From Aquimonas sp044377145 (lineage in GTDB: Bacteria; Pseudomonadota; Gammaproteobacteria; Xanthomonadales; Xanthomonadaceae): a stretch of DNA of 64,000 nucleotides. The notes below the pieces were generated by a model. The model saw only the letters and a list, made by a program, of their open reading frames with translations. It was not told the origin of the DNA and searched no databases. The position numbers and the translations under genes are program-made. The first letter of the stretch is position 1, and every line of letters starts with the position of its first letter. Of the stretch, positions 1 to 8,769 are shown piece by piece. Location of the stretch: the NCBI RefSeq assembly GCF_044377145.1, contig NZ_JBILJQ010000001.1, forward strand, positions 62,001-126,000, read 5' to 3'.

Positions 1-366
1 GTGGTGGTGATTCATGCCAACCATGCGCAGGAGTTCGATGCCAGCGTCACTGAGGCCCTGAGTGGCCTGCGCAGCGCCGGCGCCACTGTGCTGAACCAGG
101 CGGTGCTGCTGCGCGGCATCAATGACAGCACCCAAGCCCAGGTCGATCTGGCCGAGGCCAGCTTCGCTGCCGGCGCCCTGCCCTACTACCTGCATCAGCT
201 GGATCGGGTGCAGGGCGCGGCACATTTCGAGGTCGATCTGGCCCACGCCTTGCAGATCGAATCGGAACTGCGCGCGCGGCTGCCGGGTTACCTGGTGCCC
301 AAGCTGGTTCGTGAAGCCGCGGGCGCCGCCAGCAAACTGCCGTTGGCGCTCACGCCGGAAACGTGA
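1..366 (+). CDS. epmB: EF-P beta-lysylation protein EpmB, C-terminal part (partial)
   Basis: The frame is open from the first base, so the 5' part lies outside the window; the GTG at position 1 is an internal Val codon. The visible 121 residues carry the end of a lysine-2,3-aminomutase-like radical SAM enzyme: VIHANH, then LNQAVLLRGIND, then YYLHQLDRVQGAAHF, which is the typical tail of EpmB. EpmB converts (S)-alpha-lysine to (R)-beta-lysine, which EpmA attaches to elongation factor P. The radical SAM CxxxCxxC motif would be in the missing part, so it cannot be checked. A related lysine 2,3-aminomutase is the main alternative, but the short tail after YLHQLD favours EpmB. Confidence 0.85.
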   Translation: MVVIHANHAQEFDASVTEALSGLRSAGATVLNQAVLLRGINDSTQAQVDLAEASFAAGALPYYLHQLDRVQGAAHFEVDLAHALQIESELRARLPGYLVPKLVREAAGAASKLPLALTPET

Positions 367-631
367 CGCAGCTTGCAAGCTCAGGCGCTGCGGCGCGCAA
401 TGTTTGCCTGTTCACAGGCTTTCCGCGACACTCGCAAGCCGCGCGCCAGCTGCATCAGCGGCAGCAACGGGGCGACCTGCGGCAGTTTGCAGCAGGGCGT
501 CGGTAGCAGGGAGCCGCACGCTCCCGCACCACGAAATTCAAGCACTCGGGAGTCCGTTGGGGGGCGGGTCCGGTGCTGGCGTACAGCACACGCTGCACGA
601 CAGTCCGCAATCGCAGTTTCAAGGGAGTTCG

Positions 632-2698
632 ATGGCCAAGCAGGAAATCGTGATTCGGCTGCTGCAGATCGAGGACACCCTCGAAGACGCCGAAGCCATC
701 ATCAGCGCACTGCGCAATGGCGGCATCGCCGTCCGCACTGTGCGGCCGGCAACAGAACAGGAACTCAACGAACAGCTCGCCAAGCACCCGGTCGATCTGG
801 TGATCGCCGCCTGGGGTGGCAAACAGATCGGTTTTGACAAGGTGGCGGAGGCCGTCAGGCGCAGCAACGAGCCGGTCGGGTTCATCGCCAGCTGCGGGCG
901 CGTCGACGATGAAACCCTGGTCGGCGCCAATGCGCTGGGCGCCTTTCAGGTGGTGATGCGGCAGCGACCGGAACAGGTGCTGGCAACACTGCGCAACGCT
1001 TACCAGTCGACCGAAGCGCGGCGCAGCAAGCAGCGCCTCGAAGACGCGCTGCGCGAAACCGCGCGCCGCTGCGACGCCTTGATCGATTCCTCGCGTGATC
1101 CGATCGCCTATGCCCACGAGGGCATGCACATCCGCGCCAACCATGCCTACCTCGAGATGTTCGGCTACACCGAGTTCGAGGACGTGGAGGGCATGCCCCT
1201 GCTCGACCTGATCGCGCCCAGCCACGCCGCCGAGTTCAAGGGGCTGCTGAAGCGCCTGTCGAAAGGCGAGCCGCCGCCCGAGAAGCTGGAGCTGAAAGCC
1301 GTACGCGCCGACGGCATCGATTTCGATGCGGTGATGGAGTTCGCCCGCGCCAGCTATGAGGGCGAGCCCTGCCTGCAGATCGTGTTCCGCAAGCAGTTCG
1401 TCGACACTGAAGAGCTGCAGACCCTGCGCGAACGCGACCCGGTCACCGGCCTGCTCAACCGCCAGGTGTTTCTCGCGGAGCTTGAGAACGCTGCCGCGCG
1501 CGCCGAGAACGGGGTCAAGGATCAGGCCGTGCTGCTGGTCGAAGTCGACAACTTCAGCAACCTGCTGAACGATATCGGCCTGGGCCACGCCGACCACTTG
1601 CTGCAGGATGCCGGCAACCTGCTGCGTCATACCCTCGGTGAAGAGGTGCTGCTGGCGCGCTTTGCCGACCACACTTTTGGCCTGCTCTGCCGCAACAGCA
1701 GCCATGCCAGCACGCGCGACACTTCCGACCGTATCCGCATCGCGTTCGAAGGCCACATTCTCGAAATCGGCAGCCGCTCGGCTTCGCTGACGGTCAGCGT
1801 CGGCGGCGTGCAGATGAGCGAGAAATCCGGCCCCACGCAGCAGGTGCTGGGCAAGGCCGGGCAGTGCCTTCAGGCAGCGATCAGCGAAGGCGGCAACCGA
1901 CTGTCGCTGTTCGACCCCGCCGCCCGCGACCGCGCCGAAGAAGAGCGCGTACGCAGTTGGGTGGCGCGCATCCAGCAGGCCTTGAAGTCCGGCGATTTCA
2001 TCCTCTACTTCCAGCCGATCATCAGCCTGCAGGGCGACCCGACCGAGTTCTACGAAACCCTGCTGCGGATGAAGGTTGGCGACGGCGAGATCGCGCCGCC
2101 GCTGGCGTTTCTGCCGATCGCCGAAGAGCACGGCCTGATCGAGAAAGTCGATCGCTGGGTGCTCTCGCACGCGATCGCCGTGCTGTCGAAATCCAAGGGT
2201 GACAACGAGCGTCGCCTGCTGGTGAAACTGACCCCGCAAAGCATGCAGGACCCGAACCTGCCGGGTTGGATCGCCAACTTGCTGAAGCAGACCGGCGTGC
2301 GCGGCGAACAGCTGGTGTTCGGTGTGCCTGAAACCCGGGTCATGACCTATCTCAAAGGCGCCAAGGAGTTCCAGCGCGCGGTCGCCAAGATGGGCTGCGG
2401 CCTGTGTCTGGAGCAGTTCGGCGCCAGCACCCACTCGCTCGACGTGCTCAAGCACCTCGACCCCAGCATGCTCAAGCTCGACCGCAGCCTGACCGAAGAC
2501 CTGGGCCGCAACAGCGAGCACCAGGCCAAGGTGCGTGAGCTGGCCAGTCGCGCGACCGATCTCGGCAAAACAGCCATTGCCGAGTTCGTGCAGGACGCCG
2601 CCACCATGACCGTGCTGTTCACCAGTTCGGTGCACTACGTGCAGGGCAATTTCCTCGCCCCGCCCAGCCCGGACATGAACTACGACTTCGGCGGCTGA
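632..2698 (+). CDS. fimX: FimX-like REC-PAS-GGDEF-EAL c-di-GMP effector
   Basis: This 688-residue protein matches FimX in length and domain order: REC-like residues 1-125, PAS about 150-265, GGDEF about 270-430, EAL about 440-680. In FimX the EAL domain binds c-di-GMP without cleaving it and promotes type IV pilus assembly at the pole. The active-site motifs are degenerate here as in FimX: ADHTF (345-349) replaces GGDEF and ETL (475-477) replaces EAL, so the protein should be a receptor rather than an enzyme. The start at ATG 632 was chosen because AAGGGA lies just upstream and the REC domain begins there; the open frame extends further upstream without homology. The 265 bases before it (367-631) hold no gene that can be supported. 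Confidence 0.9.
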   Translation: MAKQEIVIRLLQIEDTLEDAEAIISALRNGGIAVRTVRPATEQELNEQLAKHPVDLVIAAWGGKQIGFDKVAEAVRRSNEPVGFIASCGRVDDETLVGANALGAFQVVMRQRPEQVLATLRNAYQSTEARRSKQRLEDALRETARRCDALIDSSRDPIAYAHEGMHIRANHAYLEMFGYTEFEDVEGMPLLDLIAPSHAAEFKGLLKRLSKGEPPPEKLELKAVRADGIDFDAVMEFARASYEGEPCLQIVFRKQFVDTEELQTLRERDPVTGLLNRQVFLAELENAAARAENGVKDQAVLLVEVDNFSNLLNDIGLGHADHLLQDAGNLLRHTLGEEVLLARFADHTFGLLCRNSSHASTRDTSDRIRIAFEGHILEIGSRSASLTVSVGGVQMSEKSGPTQQVLGKAGQCLQAAISEGGNRLSLFDPAARDRAEEERVRSWVARIQQALKSGDFILYFQPIISLQGDPTEFYETLLRMKVGDGEIAPPLAFLPIAEEHGLIEKVDRWVLSHAIAVLSKSKGDNERRLLVKLTPQSMQDPNLPGWIANLLKQTGVRGEQLVFGVPETRVMTYLKGAKEFQRAVAKMGCGLCLEQFGASTHSLDVLKHLDPSMLKLDRSLTEDLGRNSEHQAKVRELASRATDLGKTAIAEFVQDAATMTVLFTSSVHYVQGNFLAPPSPDMNYDFGG

Positions 2699-2718
2699 TT
2701 CGACCTCGACCGACAAAC

Positions 2719-2754
2719 GCACAAGGCCCGGATCGCTCCGGGCCTTGTGCTTTT
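2719..2754 (+). terminator. Intrinsic terminator of fimX
   Basis: A perfect 14-bp stem (2719-2732 with 2737-2750) closes a TCGC loop and is followed by TTTT. It lies 20 bases after the fimX stop and in front of the convergent htpX end. Confidence 0.9.
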
Positions 2755-2803
2755 CAGGCAGCAGACCTCGCGCCCAGTTCAGGTCTGAATTCGCGCCGCT
2801 CGA

Positions 2804-3682
2804 TCAGACTCCGCGACGCAGCGCCTCGATGCGCTCAGGCAGCGGCGGATGGCTCATGAACAGGCGCTGGAAACCCGCCGCCATGTGGCCGGAGATACCG
2901 AACGCGGCGACTTCCTTCGGCAGCGTGTTCTCACCGTGCTGCGACTGCAGACGCTCCAGCGCGGCGATCATCTTCTGCCGCCCGGCCAGCTTGGCGCCGC
3001 CCTCGTCGGCGCGGAACTCGCGGTGACGCGAGAACGCCATCGCGATCATCGAGGCCAGCACACCCAGTACCACCTGCGCGACCAGGCTGACCACGATGAA
3101 GCCGATCCCGCCCTCGCGCTCGTTGCGGAACACCACCTGGTCGACGAAGCGACCGATCAGCCGCGACAGCACGATCACGAAGGTGTTCAGCACGCCCTGC
3201 AGCAGGGCCATGGTGACCATATCGCCATTGGCCACGTGGGCGACCTCGTGCGCGAGCACAGCCTCGGCCTCATCGCGGCTCATCCCGCGCAGCAATCCGG
3301 TGGAAACCGCCACCAGCGAGTTGTTGCGGCTGGGGCCGGTGGCGAAGGCATTGATCTCCGGCGCCTCGTACACGGCCACCTCGGGCGTCTTGATCCCGGC
3401 CTGTTCGGCCTGACGCTTTACCGTCGCCAGCAGCCAAGCTTCCATTTCGTTGCGCGGCTGCTCGATCACCACCGCGCCGGTGCTGCGCTTGGCAACCCAT
3501 TTCGACATCGCCAGGGAGATGAATGAACCGGCAAAACCGACCACGGCGGCGAACACGAGCAGACCCGGCAGGCTCTGGCCACGCGCCGCCATTTGAGCAT
3601 CGATGCCGAGCAGATTGAGTACGATGCCAGCGACCAACAGCACCGCGATGTTGGTCGCCAGGAACAGGGCGATACGCTTCAT
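2804..3682 (-). CDS. htpX: Membrane metalloprotease HtpX
   Basis: The 292-residue product is an M48B membrane protease that degrades misfolded inner-membrane proteins together with FtsH. The zinc site is HEVAH at residues 145-149, with the third ligand expected in the later stretch HREFRADEGGAKL. Hydrophobic segments lie near residues 4-25 and 38-58 at the N-terminus, and two more follow the zinc motif. The start at 3682 gives the usual MKRI N-terminus and has GAGGTG upstream; a longer open frame to 3733 lacks similarity. It is divergent from gluQ, with about 54 bases between start codons. Confidence 0.95.
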   Translation of the reverse strand: MKRIALFLATNIAVLLVAGIVLNLLGIDAQMAARGQSLPGLLVFAAVVGFAGSFISLAMSKWVAKRSTGAVVIEQPRNEMEAWLLATVKRQAEQAGIKTPEVAVYEAPEINAFATGPSRNNSLVAVSTGLLRGMSRDEAEAVLAHEVAHVANGDMVTMALLQGVLNTFVIVLSRLIGRFVDQVVFRNEREGGIGFIVVSLVAQVVLGVLASMIAMAFSRHREFRADEGGAKLAGRQKMIAALERLQSQHGENTLPKEVAAFGISGHMAAGFQRLFMSHPPLPERIEALRRGV

Positions 3683-3736
3683 GGATGACACCTCGGTTTG
3701 GAACGGGAGGCCCGCGCGCGCGGGTTGGTGCAAGTG

Positions 3737-4678
3737 ATGGGGGAGGCGGCGACGATTTCAAGCTTCAGCCCGCGCGAAGATTCAACCTATATCGGCCGCT
3801 TCGCGCCGTCGCCAACCGGCCCGCTGCACCTCGGCTCGTTGCTGGCCGCCTTCGGCAGCTGGCTGATGGCGCGGGCCGAAAACGGCCGCTGGCTGCTGCG
3901 GATCGAGGACATCGACCCGCCACGCGAAGTGCCGGGTGCGGCCGCCGCGCAGATCGCCTGCCTGCGTGCACACGGCCTTCACCCTGACGCCGAAATCAGC
4001 TACCAGCACGCGCGCAGCGCGCACTATCAGGCCGCGGTCGATCAGCTGCTTGATCAGGGCCGCGCCTTCGAGTGCCGCTGCAGCCGCAGCGATCTCGCCG
4101 ACAGCGGCGGGATCCATCGAGCCTGCGTAGCGCGGCCGTCTGGGCACGCGCCAGCGATCAGGCTGCGGGTAGCCGATGGCGCGTCCAGCCGGATCGCATT
4201 TGACGATGCCATCCAGGGGCGTTTCGAGCAGGCGGCCGCTGCGGTCTGCGGCGATTTCGTGCTCAAACGCGCCGACGGGCTGTGGGCCTATCAATTGGCG
4301 GTGGTGGTCGACGATGCAGCCCAAGGCGTGACCGAAGTGGTGCGCGGCGCCGATCTGCTCGACTCGACGCCGCGGCAAATCCTGCTGCAGCACGCGCTAG
4401 GCCTGCCCACGCCGCGCTATGCGCATCTGCCGCTGGTGGTCGGCAGCGATGGCGCCAAACTGTCGAAGTCACTGCAAGCGCTAGCGGTCGATGCCGCCGA
4501 TCCCCTGCCTGCGCTGCGCTGGTGCTGGGCGACCTTGGGTCAGGATCCGACGGCGCTGGTCCACGCGCATGCGCCTGAACAACTGCTGCGCATCGCGACA
4601 GCACGCTTCGAGCGCCAGCTGATTCCGAGTTCGGCGCGAATTGCCGACGGTCAATCCACTGCAGTTTCGCGCATGTAA
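3737..4678 (+). CDS. gluQ: Glutamyl-Q tRNA(Asp) synthetase
   Basis: The protein is a truncated GluRS paralogue that joins glutamate to queuosine in the anticodon of tRNA(Asp). Visible hallmarks are the HIGH-type box in PTGPLHLGS, RIEDIDPPRE, the zinc-binding cysteines of ECRCSR followed by HRAC, and the KMSKS-type KLSKS. It lacks the anticodon-binding half of true GluRS, and the length of 313 residues fits the family. ATG 3737 was chosen; an in-frame TTG at 3698 would add 13 residues without similarity. In other proteobacteria gluQ often follows dksA; here it does not. Confidence 0.93.
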   Translation: MGEAATISSFSPREDSTYIGRFAPSPTGPLHLGSLLAAFGSWLMARAENGRWLLRIEDIDPPREVPGAAAAQIACLRAHGLHPDAEISYQHARSAHYQAAVDQLLDQGRAFECRCSRSDLADSGGIHRACVARPSGHAPAIRLRVADGASSRIAFDDAIQGRFEQAAAAVCGDFVLKRADGLWAYQLAVVVDDAAQGVTEVVRGADLLDSTPRQILLQHALGLPTPRYAHLPLVVGSDGAKLSKSLQALAVDAADPLPALRWCWATLGQDPTALVHAHAPEQLLRIATARFERQLIPSSARIADGQSTAVSRM

Positions 4679-4760
4679 ACTCGGGCGGCTGGCGCGGTAT
4701 CGGCACGCGTGCGGCGCTGCACCCAAACCAAAAATCCGCCGGACACCACGGGAGAGGAAA

Positions 4761-5501
4761 ATGACAGCACGCGTTGCGCTGGTAACGGGCGGTACGGGCG
4801 GAATCGGCACGGCGATCTGCAAGCGCCTGGCCCAGGCGGGCCACAAGGTCGCGACCAACTACCGCAACGAGGCCAAGGCCCGCGAGTGGCAGGCCGCGCT
4901 CAAGGCCGAGGGTTTCGACATCGCGATCGTGCCCGGTGACATCGGCAGCCCAGAGGGCGGCGCCGGCATCGCCCAGGCAGTGGCCGGCGCACTCGGGCCC
5001 ATCGAGGTGCTGATCAACAACGCCGGTATCACCCGCGATGGCACCTTCCATCGGATGAGCGCCGAACAGTGGCATGACGTCATCAATACCAATCTGAACT
5101 CGTGCTTCAACATGACCCGGCCGGTGATCGACGGCATGCGCGACCGCAAGTGGGGCCGCATCGTCCAGATCAGCTCGATCAACGGTCTCAAAGGTCAGTA
5201 CGGCCAGGCCAACTACGCCGCGGCCAAGGCCGGCATGCACGGCTTCACGATTTCGCTGGCGCGTGAAAACGCCAAGCTGGGGGTCACCGTCAACACCGTG
5301 TCGCCGGGCTATGTCGCCACCGACATGGTGATGGCCGTGCCGGAGGAGGTGCGCGCCAAGATCGTCGCCGACATCCCTACCGGCCGCCTCGGCAAGCCGG
5401 AAGAAATCGCCTACGCGGTGGCGTTTCTGGTGTCGGAGGAGGCCGCTTGGATCACCGGCTCCAATCTCGACATCAACGGCGGCCACCACATGGGCTGGTA
5501 A
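4761..5501 (+). CDS. phaB: Acetoacetyl-CoA reductase (first copy)
   Basis: This short-chain dehydrogenase of 246 residues, the standard PhaB length, reduces acetoacetyl-CoA to (R)-3-hydroxybutyryl-CoA with NADPH, the monomer for PHB. It shows the nucleotide loop GGTGGIG near residue 10, NNAGITRDG, and catalytic Tyr152 and Lys156 in YAAAK. GGAGAGG lies just before ATG 4761. The next genes are phaR and a second PhaB-like protein, so it belongs to a PHB cluster. No beta-ketothiolase phaA is present in the window. FabG is the alternative, but the GRIVQISSINGLKGQYGQ segment and the neighbours favour PhaB. Confidence 0.9.
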   Translation: MTARVALVTGGTGGIGTAICKRLAQAGHKVATNYRNEAKAREWQAALKAEGFDIAIVPGDIGSPEGGAGIAQAVAGALGPIEVLINNAGITRDGTFHRMSAEQWHDVINTNLNSCFNMTRPVIDGMRDRKWGRIVQISSINGLKGQYGQANYAAAKAGMHGFTISLARENAKLGVTVNTVSPGYVATDMVMAVPEEVRAKIVADIPTGRLGKPEEIAYAVAFLVSEEAAWITGSNLDINGGHHMGW

Positions 5502-5737
5502 CATGTGAAACTATCGACCGGCGGCGACCCTCACGGGTCGCACCGGTCGTAGCGCACGATGCATCCGGATCAGGTCAGCGCGGCTTGGGCGGCACTTTCG
5601 CCCATGCCGCATTCCGTGACCATCGCCCCGGATAGCCCAGGAAGGGCGCATGCCATCCTCCACCGTTCCGTGGCGGTGCAGCTCCTCGAACCGGAGCAGC
5701 CGCACGGCTGACGCACAACGACAGAGCATCGACGCCC

Positions 5738-6289
5738 ATGCCCAAGCCCCGGGTCATCAAGAAGTATCCGAACCGTCGCCTCTACGACACCGAGATTTCG
5801 AGTTACATCACCCTGGAAGACGTGCGCCAGCTGATCGTGGACGGCGAAGAAGTCGAAGTGCGCGATGCCAAGACCGGCGATGACCTGTCGCGCTCGGTAC
5901 TGCTGCAGATCATCTCCGAGCACGAGGAGAAGGGAAACCCGATGTTCAGCACCCAGCTGCTGAGCCAGGTGATCCGCTTCTACGGCGACAGCCTGCAGGG
6001 TTTCATGGGCAGCTATCTGGAGCGCAGCATGCAGCTGTTCCTGGACCAGCAGCACCAGTTCCGCAGCCAGCTCAACAACCTGCTTGGCAAAACGCCGTGG
6101 TCGATGCTGAACCAGCTGACCGAGCGCAATCTGGATATGTGGAAGAATTTCCAGGAAGGCATCATCAAGCCCGGCGGCCTGGGTGGCTTGGGCGGTCCCG
6201 GCGGCATCGATCCCACCGCCAAGCCGAAACCCGACGCACCCGCTGAGACACCGGCAGGCACCCCACCGAATCGCAACCGCACGCGCTGA
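5738..6289 (+). CDS. phaR: PHB synthesis repressor PhaR
   Basis: This 183-residue protein has the PhaR N-terminal DNA-binding domain, beginning with VIKKYPNRRLYDT and YITLEDVRQLI, followed by the PHB accumulation regulatory domain around residues 65-125. PhaR senses PHB and represses phasin and phaR transcription; it leaves DNA when it binds granules. The tail from about residue 145 is a Gly/Pro-rich low-complexity stretch (GGLGGLGGPGG, then AETPAGTPP). It sits between two phaB genes, 236 bases after the first, with its own upstream gap where an autoregulated promoter could lie. Confidence 0.93.
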   Translation: MPKPRVIKKYPNRRLYDTEISSYITLEDVRQLIVDGEEVEVRDAKTGDDLSRSVLLQIISEHEEKGNPMFSTQLLSQVIRFYGDSLQGFMGSYLERSMQLFLDQQHQFRSQLNNLLGKTPWSMLNQLTERNLDMWKNFQEGIIKPGGLGGLGGPGGIDPTAKPKPDAPAETPAGTPPNRNRTR

Positions 6290-6323
6290 GTTTCAGCCGG
6301 CACGCCTATCGTCACACACCCAC

Positions 6324-6354
6324 GCGGGCGGCTTCGGCCGCCCGCCTGCGTTTC
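6324..6354 (+). terminator. Terminator-like hairpin after phaR
   Basis: A 9-bp GC stem (6324-6332 with 6337-6345) carries a TTCG tetraloop, followed after a few bases by TTTC. The T-tract is weak, so it may only attenuate transcription between phaR and the second phaB. Confidence 0.55.
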
Positions 6355-6410
6355 AACCCAACCACGGCGCCTGCGCCGCACCAGCACCGCGAACGCGGTG
6401 AGGACACTCA

Positions 6411-7151
6411 ATGACCCAGCGCATCGCCCTCGTCAGCGGCGGCCTTGGCGGCATCGGCACCGCCATCTGCCAGTCACTCGCCGCCAGCGGACATCACGTG
6501 ATCGCCGCCGATCTCAAACCGAGCGATGAACGCATCGCCGCACTGCGCGCCCTGCCCGGCCTCATCGAGGCCGAGGCGATCGACCTTGATGTCGGCGATG
6601 CCGACGCCTGCGCACAGGCAGTCGCCGACATCGTCAGCCGCCACGGCCGGCTTGATGTGCTGGTCAACAGCGCTGGCATCACCCGCGACAGCACCCTGCG
6701 CAAAATGGAGCGCGCGCACTGGGATGCCGTGCTGGATGTGAACCTCGGCGGCCTGTTCAACCTGTGCAAGCCGGCGATCGAACCGATGATTGCCCAGGGC
6801 TATGGGCGCATCGTCAACATCAGCTCGATCAACGGCCAGACCGGCCAGTTCGGCCAGACCAACTACGCCGCCGCCAAGGCCGGCGTGCACGGCTTCAGCA
6901 TGGCGCTGGCGCGTGAAGTGGCGGCCAAGGGCATCACCGTCAACTCGGTGGCGCCAGGCTACTGCGATACGCCGATGGTGCAGACCATTCCCGCCGCGAT
7001 GCGCGAGAAGATCCTCGAACAGATCCCGGTCGGGCGGATCGCCCAACCGATCGATATCGCCCGCGTGGTCGATTTTCTGGCGGCCGAGGGCTCGGGCTAC
7101 ATCACCGGCGCGATGCTGCCGGTCAACGGCGGCCTGTTCATCAGCTTTTGA
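6411..7151 (+). CDS. Acetoacetyl-CoA reductase paralogue (second copy)
   Basis: This is a 246-residue short-chain dehydrogenase of the same length and layout as the phaB product at 4761. It has a GGLGGIG loop near residue 10, NSAGITRDS, and catalytic Tyr152 and Lys156 in YAAAK. It shares the segment RIVNISSINGQTGQFGQ with that copy. The two look like diverged duplicates separated by phaR, and both may reduce 3-ketoacyl-CoA to (R)-3-hydroxyacyl-CoA. Which copy is the main PHB reductase cannot be told from sequence. Start ATG 6411 is preceded by the spaced purines GGTGAGGA. Confidence 0.85.
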   Translation: MTQRIALVSGGLGGIGTAICQSLAASGHHVIAADLKPSDERIAALRALPGLIEAEAIDLDVGDADACAQAVADIVSRHGRLDVLVNSAGITRDSTLRKMERAHWDAVLDVNLGGLFNLCKPAIEPMIAQGYGRIVNISSINGQTGQFGQTNYAAAKAGVHGFSMALAREVAAKGITVNSVAPGYCDTPMVQTIPAAMREKILEQIPVGRIAQPIDIARVVDFLAAEGSGYITGAMLPVNGGLFISF

Positions 7152-7194
7152 GCCCCGCTGACCGGCCCAGCCGACCGCACCGCTACTTCGGCCC

Positions 7195-7784
7195 ATGAAC
7201 TACCTCGCCCATCTCTATCTTGCCCAGCACAGCGACGAAGCCATGCTCGGCGCGATGTTGGGCGACTTCGTCGGCGGCTCGAATCTGGGCGACTATCCGC
7301 CGGCGGTGCGTCGCGAGATCCAGGAGCACCGCCGCATCGACAGCTACACCGATGCGCACCCGGATGTGCTCGCCATCAGGGCGCTGTTTCCGCAGGGCCC
7401 ACGTCGCTATGCCGGCATCCTGCTGGATGTCTACTTCGACCACCTGCTGGCGCGCGACTGGCCCGCGCATCACCCGCAGCCGCTGGATGAGTTCAGCCGC
7501 CGCGCCTATCGCGTACTGCTGCAACACGCCAGCCACTTGCCCGACCGCCTGCGAACGATCGCGCCACTGATGACGGCGGGCGACTGGCTGGGCAGCTACC
7601 GGGCGCGGGCAACGGTCGATCGTGCCGTCGAGCGCATCGCGCACCGGCTGTCGCGCCGCGGCGATCAACTGGTGCCTGTCTGCCGATCCTGCGCACGCAT
7701 GAAGTGCAGGCCGAGGCGTGCTTCGCCCGCTTCTTTCCTGCGCTGGTGGGCTATACCGCGCAGGCCCGCGCTGAGCTCGGCTAG
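7195..7784 (+). pseudogene. acpH: Acyl carrier protein phosphodiesterase, frameshifted
   Basis: The N-terminal 160 codons encode an AcpH (ACP hydrolyase) type protein that removes 4'-phosphopantetheine from ACP: MNYLAHLYLA, GDFVGG, HRRIDSYTD, LDVYFDHLLARDW. After RRGDQLVPV the frame leaves the family. The expected C-terminus (LRTHEVQAEACFARFFPAL, ending at TAG 7782-7784) is encoded in another frame starting at CTG 7680. A single missing base near 7675-7680 explains this. In the unshifted frame translation would run to 7848 with unrelated residues. It is either a real frameshift mutation or a sequencing error; it follows the second phaB by 43 bases. Confidence 0.8.
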
Positions 7785-7883
7785 CGGGCAGTCAGGCGCG
7801 GCGGCGTGCGGCCGCGCGCGCTCCGGTGGTTCCTCAACTGCGCCGTAGTCAAGGCGCGCGACTCGGCGCTTGCGCTGCGTCGA

Positions 7884-8642
7884 TCAAAGCTGCACACCGC
7901 CCGCCACTTCGACCCGCTGGCCGTTGATCCAGCCGGCATCCTCCGACAACAGCAGGGCCATGGCCTTGCCGATATCGTCCGGCTGGCCGACCCTGCCCAG
8001 CGCGGTCTGGCCGGCGATCATGGCGTTCAGCTGGGCGTTGTCGCGCACCGCACCGCCGCCGAAGTCGGTCTCGATCGCGCCCGGGGCAATCACGTTGACC
8101 GCGATCCGGCGTGGGCCGAGTTCAAGCGCCAGGTAGCGCGTCAGGACTTCAATCGCTCCTTTCATCGACGCGTAGGCGGCGTAGCCGGGCAGCGAGAACC
8201 GGGCCAGGCCCGACGAGACATTGAGAATGCGTCCGCCGTCGGCGATCAGGGGCAACAGCTGCTGGGTGAGAAAGAACACCCCCTTGAAGTGCACGTTCAG
8301 AAGCCTATCGAACTGCGCTTCGGTGGTGTCGGCAAAACTGGCGTGTTCGCCCATGCCGGCATTGTTCAACAGGTAGTTGAACTGCCCGCGCTGCCAGTGC
8401 GTGTGCAGCGTCTCGCCCACCCGCGCCACGAAGGCGGGAAAACTGCCGATGTCGCCTGCATCCAGCGCCAAGGCCTGGGCGCGGCCGCCCAGCGCCTGCA
8501 CCTGCTCCACCACCGCCTGCGCCTCCGCGGCTTGGCTACGGTAGGTGAGGATCACATCCACTCCGCGCGCGGCAAGCTTCAGCGCGGCATCGCGGCCGAG
8601 GCCACGGCTGCCACCGGTAATCAGGGCGATCTTGCGGTTCAT
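7884..8642 (-). CDS. SDR family oxidoreductase
   Basis: This is a classical short-chain dehydrogenase of 252 residues with the cofactor loop GGSRGLG (residues 10-16), LNNAG (93-97), catalytic Ser in NVSSG, Tyr157 and Lys161 in YASMK, and a C-terminal GQRVEVAGGVQL. The substrate cannot be inferred. It is divergent from a LysR regulator whose start is 127 bases away, a standard arrangement in which the regulator controls the SDR gene. It differs clearly from the two PhaB-type proteins, lacking their GRIVxISSING segment, so it is not a third PHB reductase. Confidence 0.88.
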   Translation of the reverse strand: MNRKIALITGGSRGLGRDAALKLAARGVDVILTYRSQAAEAQAVVEQVQALGGRAQALALDAGDIGSFPAFVARVGETLHTHWQRGQFNYLLNNAGMGEHASFADTTEAQFDRLLNVHFKGVFFLTQQLLPLIADGGRILNVSSGLARFSLPGYAAYASMKGAIEVLTRYLALELGPRRIAVNVIAPGAIETDFGGGAVRDNAQLNAMIAGQTALGRVGQPDDIGKAMALLLSEDAGWINGQRVEVAGGVQL

Positions 8643-8769
8643 GGGTTTCTCCTTGGGGCAGCCGGGGGATGTGGCCGTTGACGCACTTTATTGGCGTCGG
8701 AAGCCGCGATAAACGAGCGATGCGCGGCCATACTGTTCGCGCCTAACAGACAATAGGAGCGCACGCCCC

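Noticed and set aside
455..2722. Long minus-strand frame opposite fimX
   Set aside because: It mirrors the fimX coding sequence, has no similarity or ribosome site and arises from high GC content.
7884..8642. Third acetoacetyl-CoA reductase
   Set aside because: It lacks the GRIVxISSING segment shared by both PhaB copies and is paired with its own LysR regulator.
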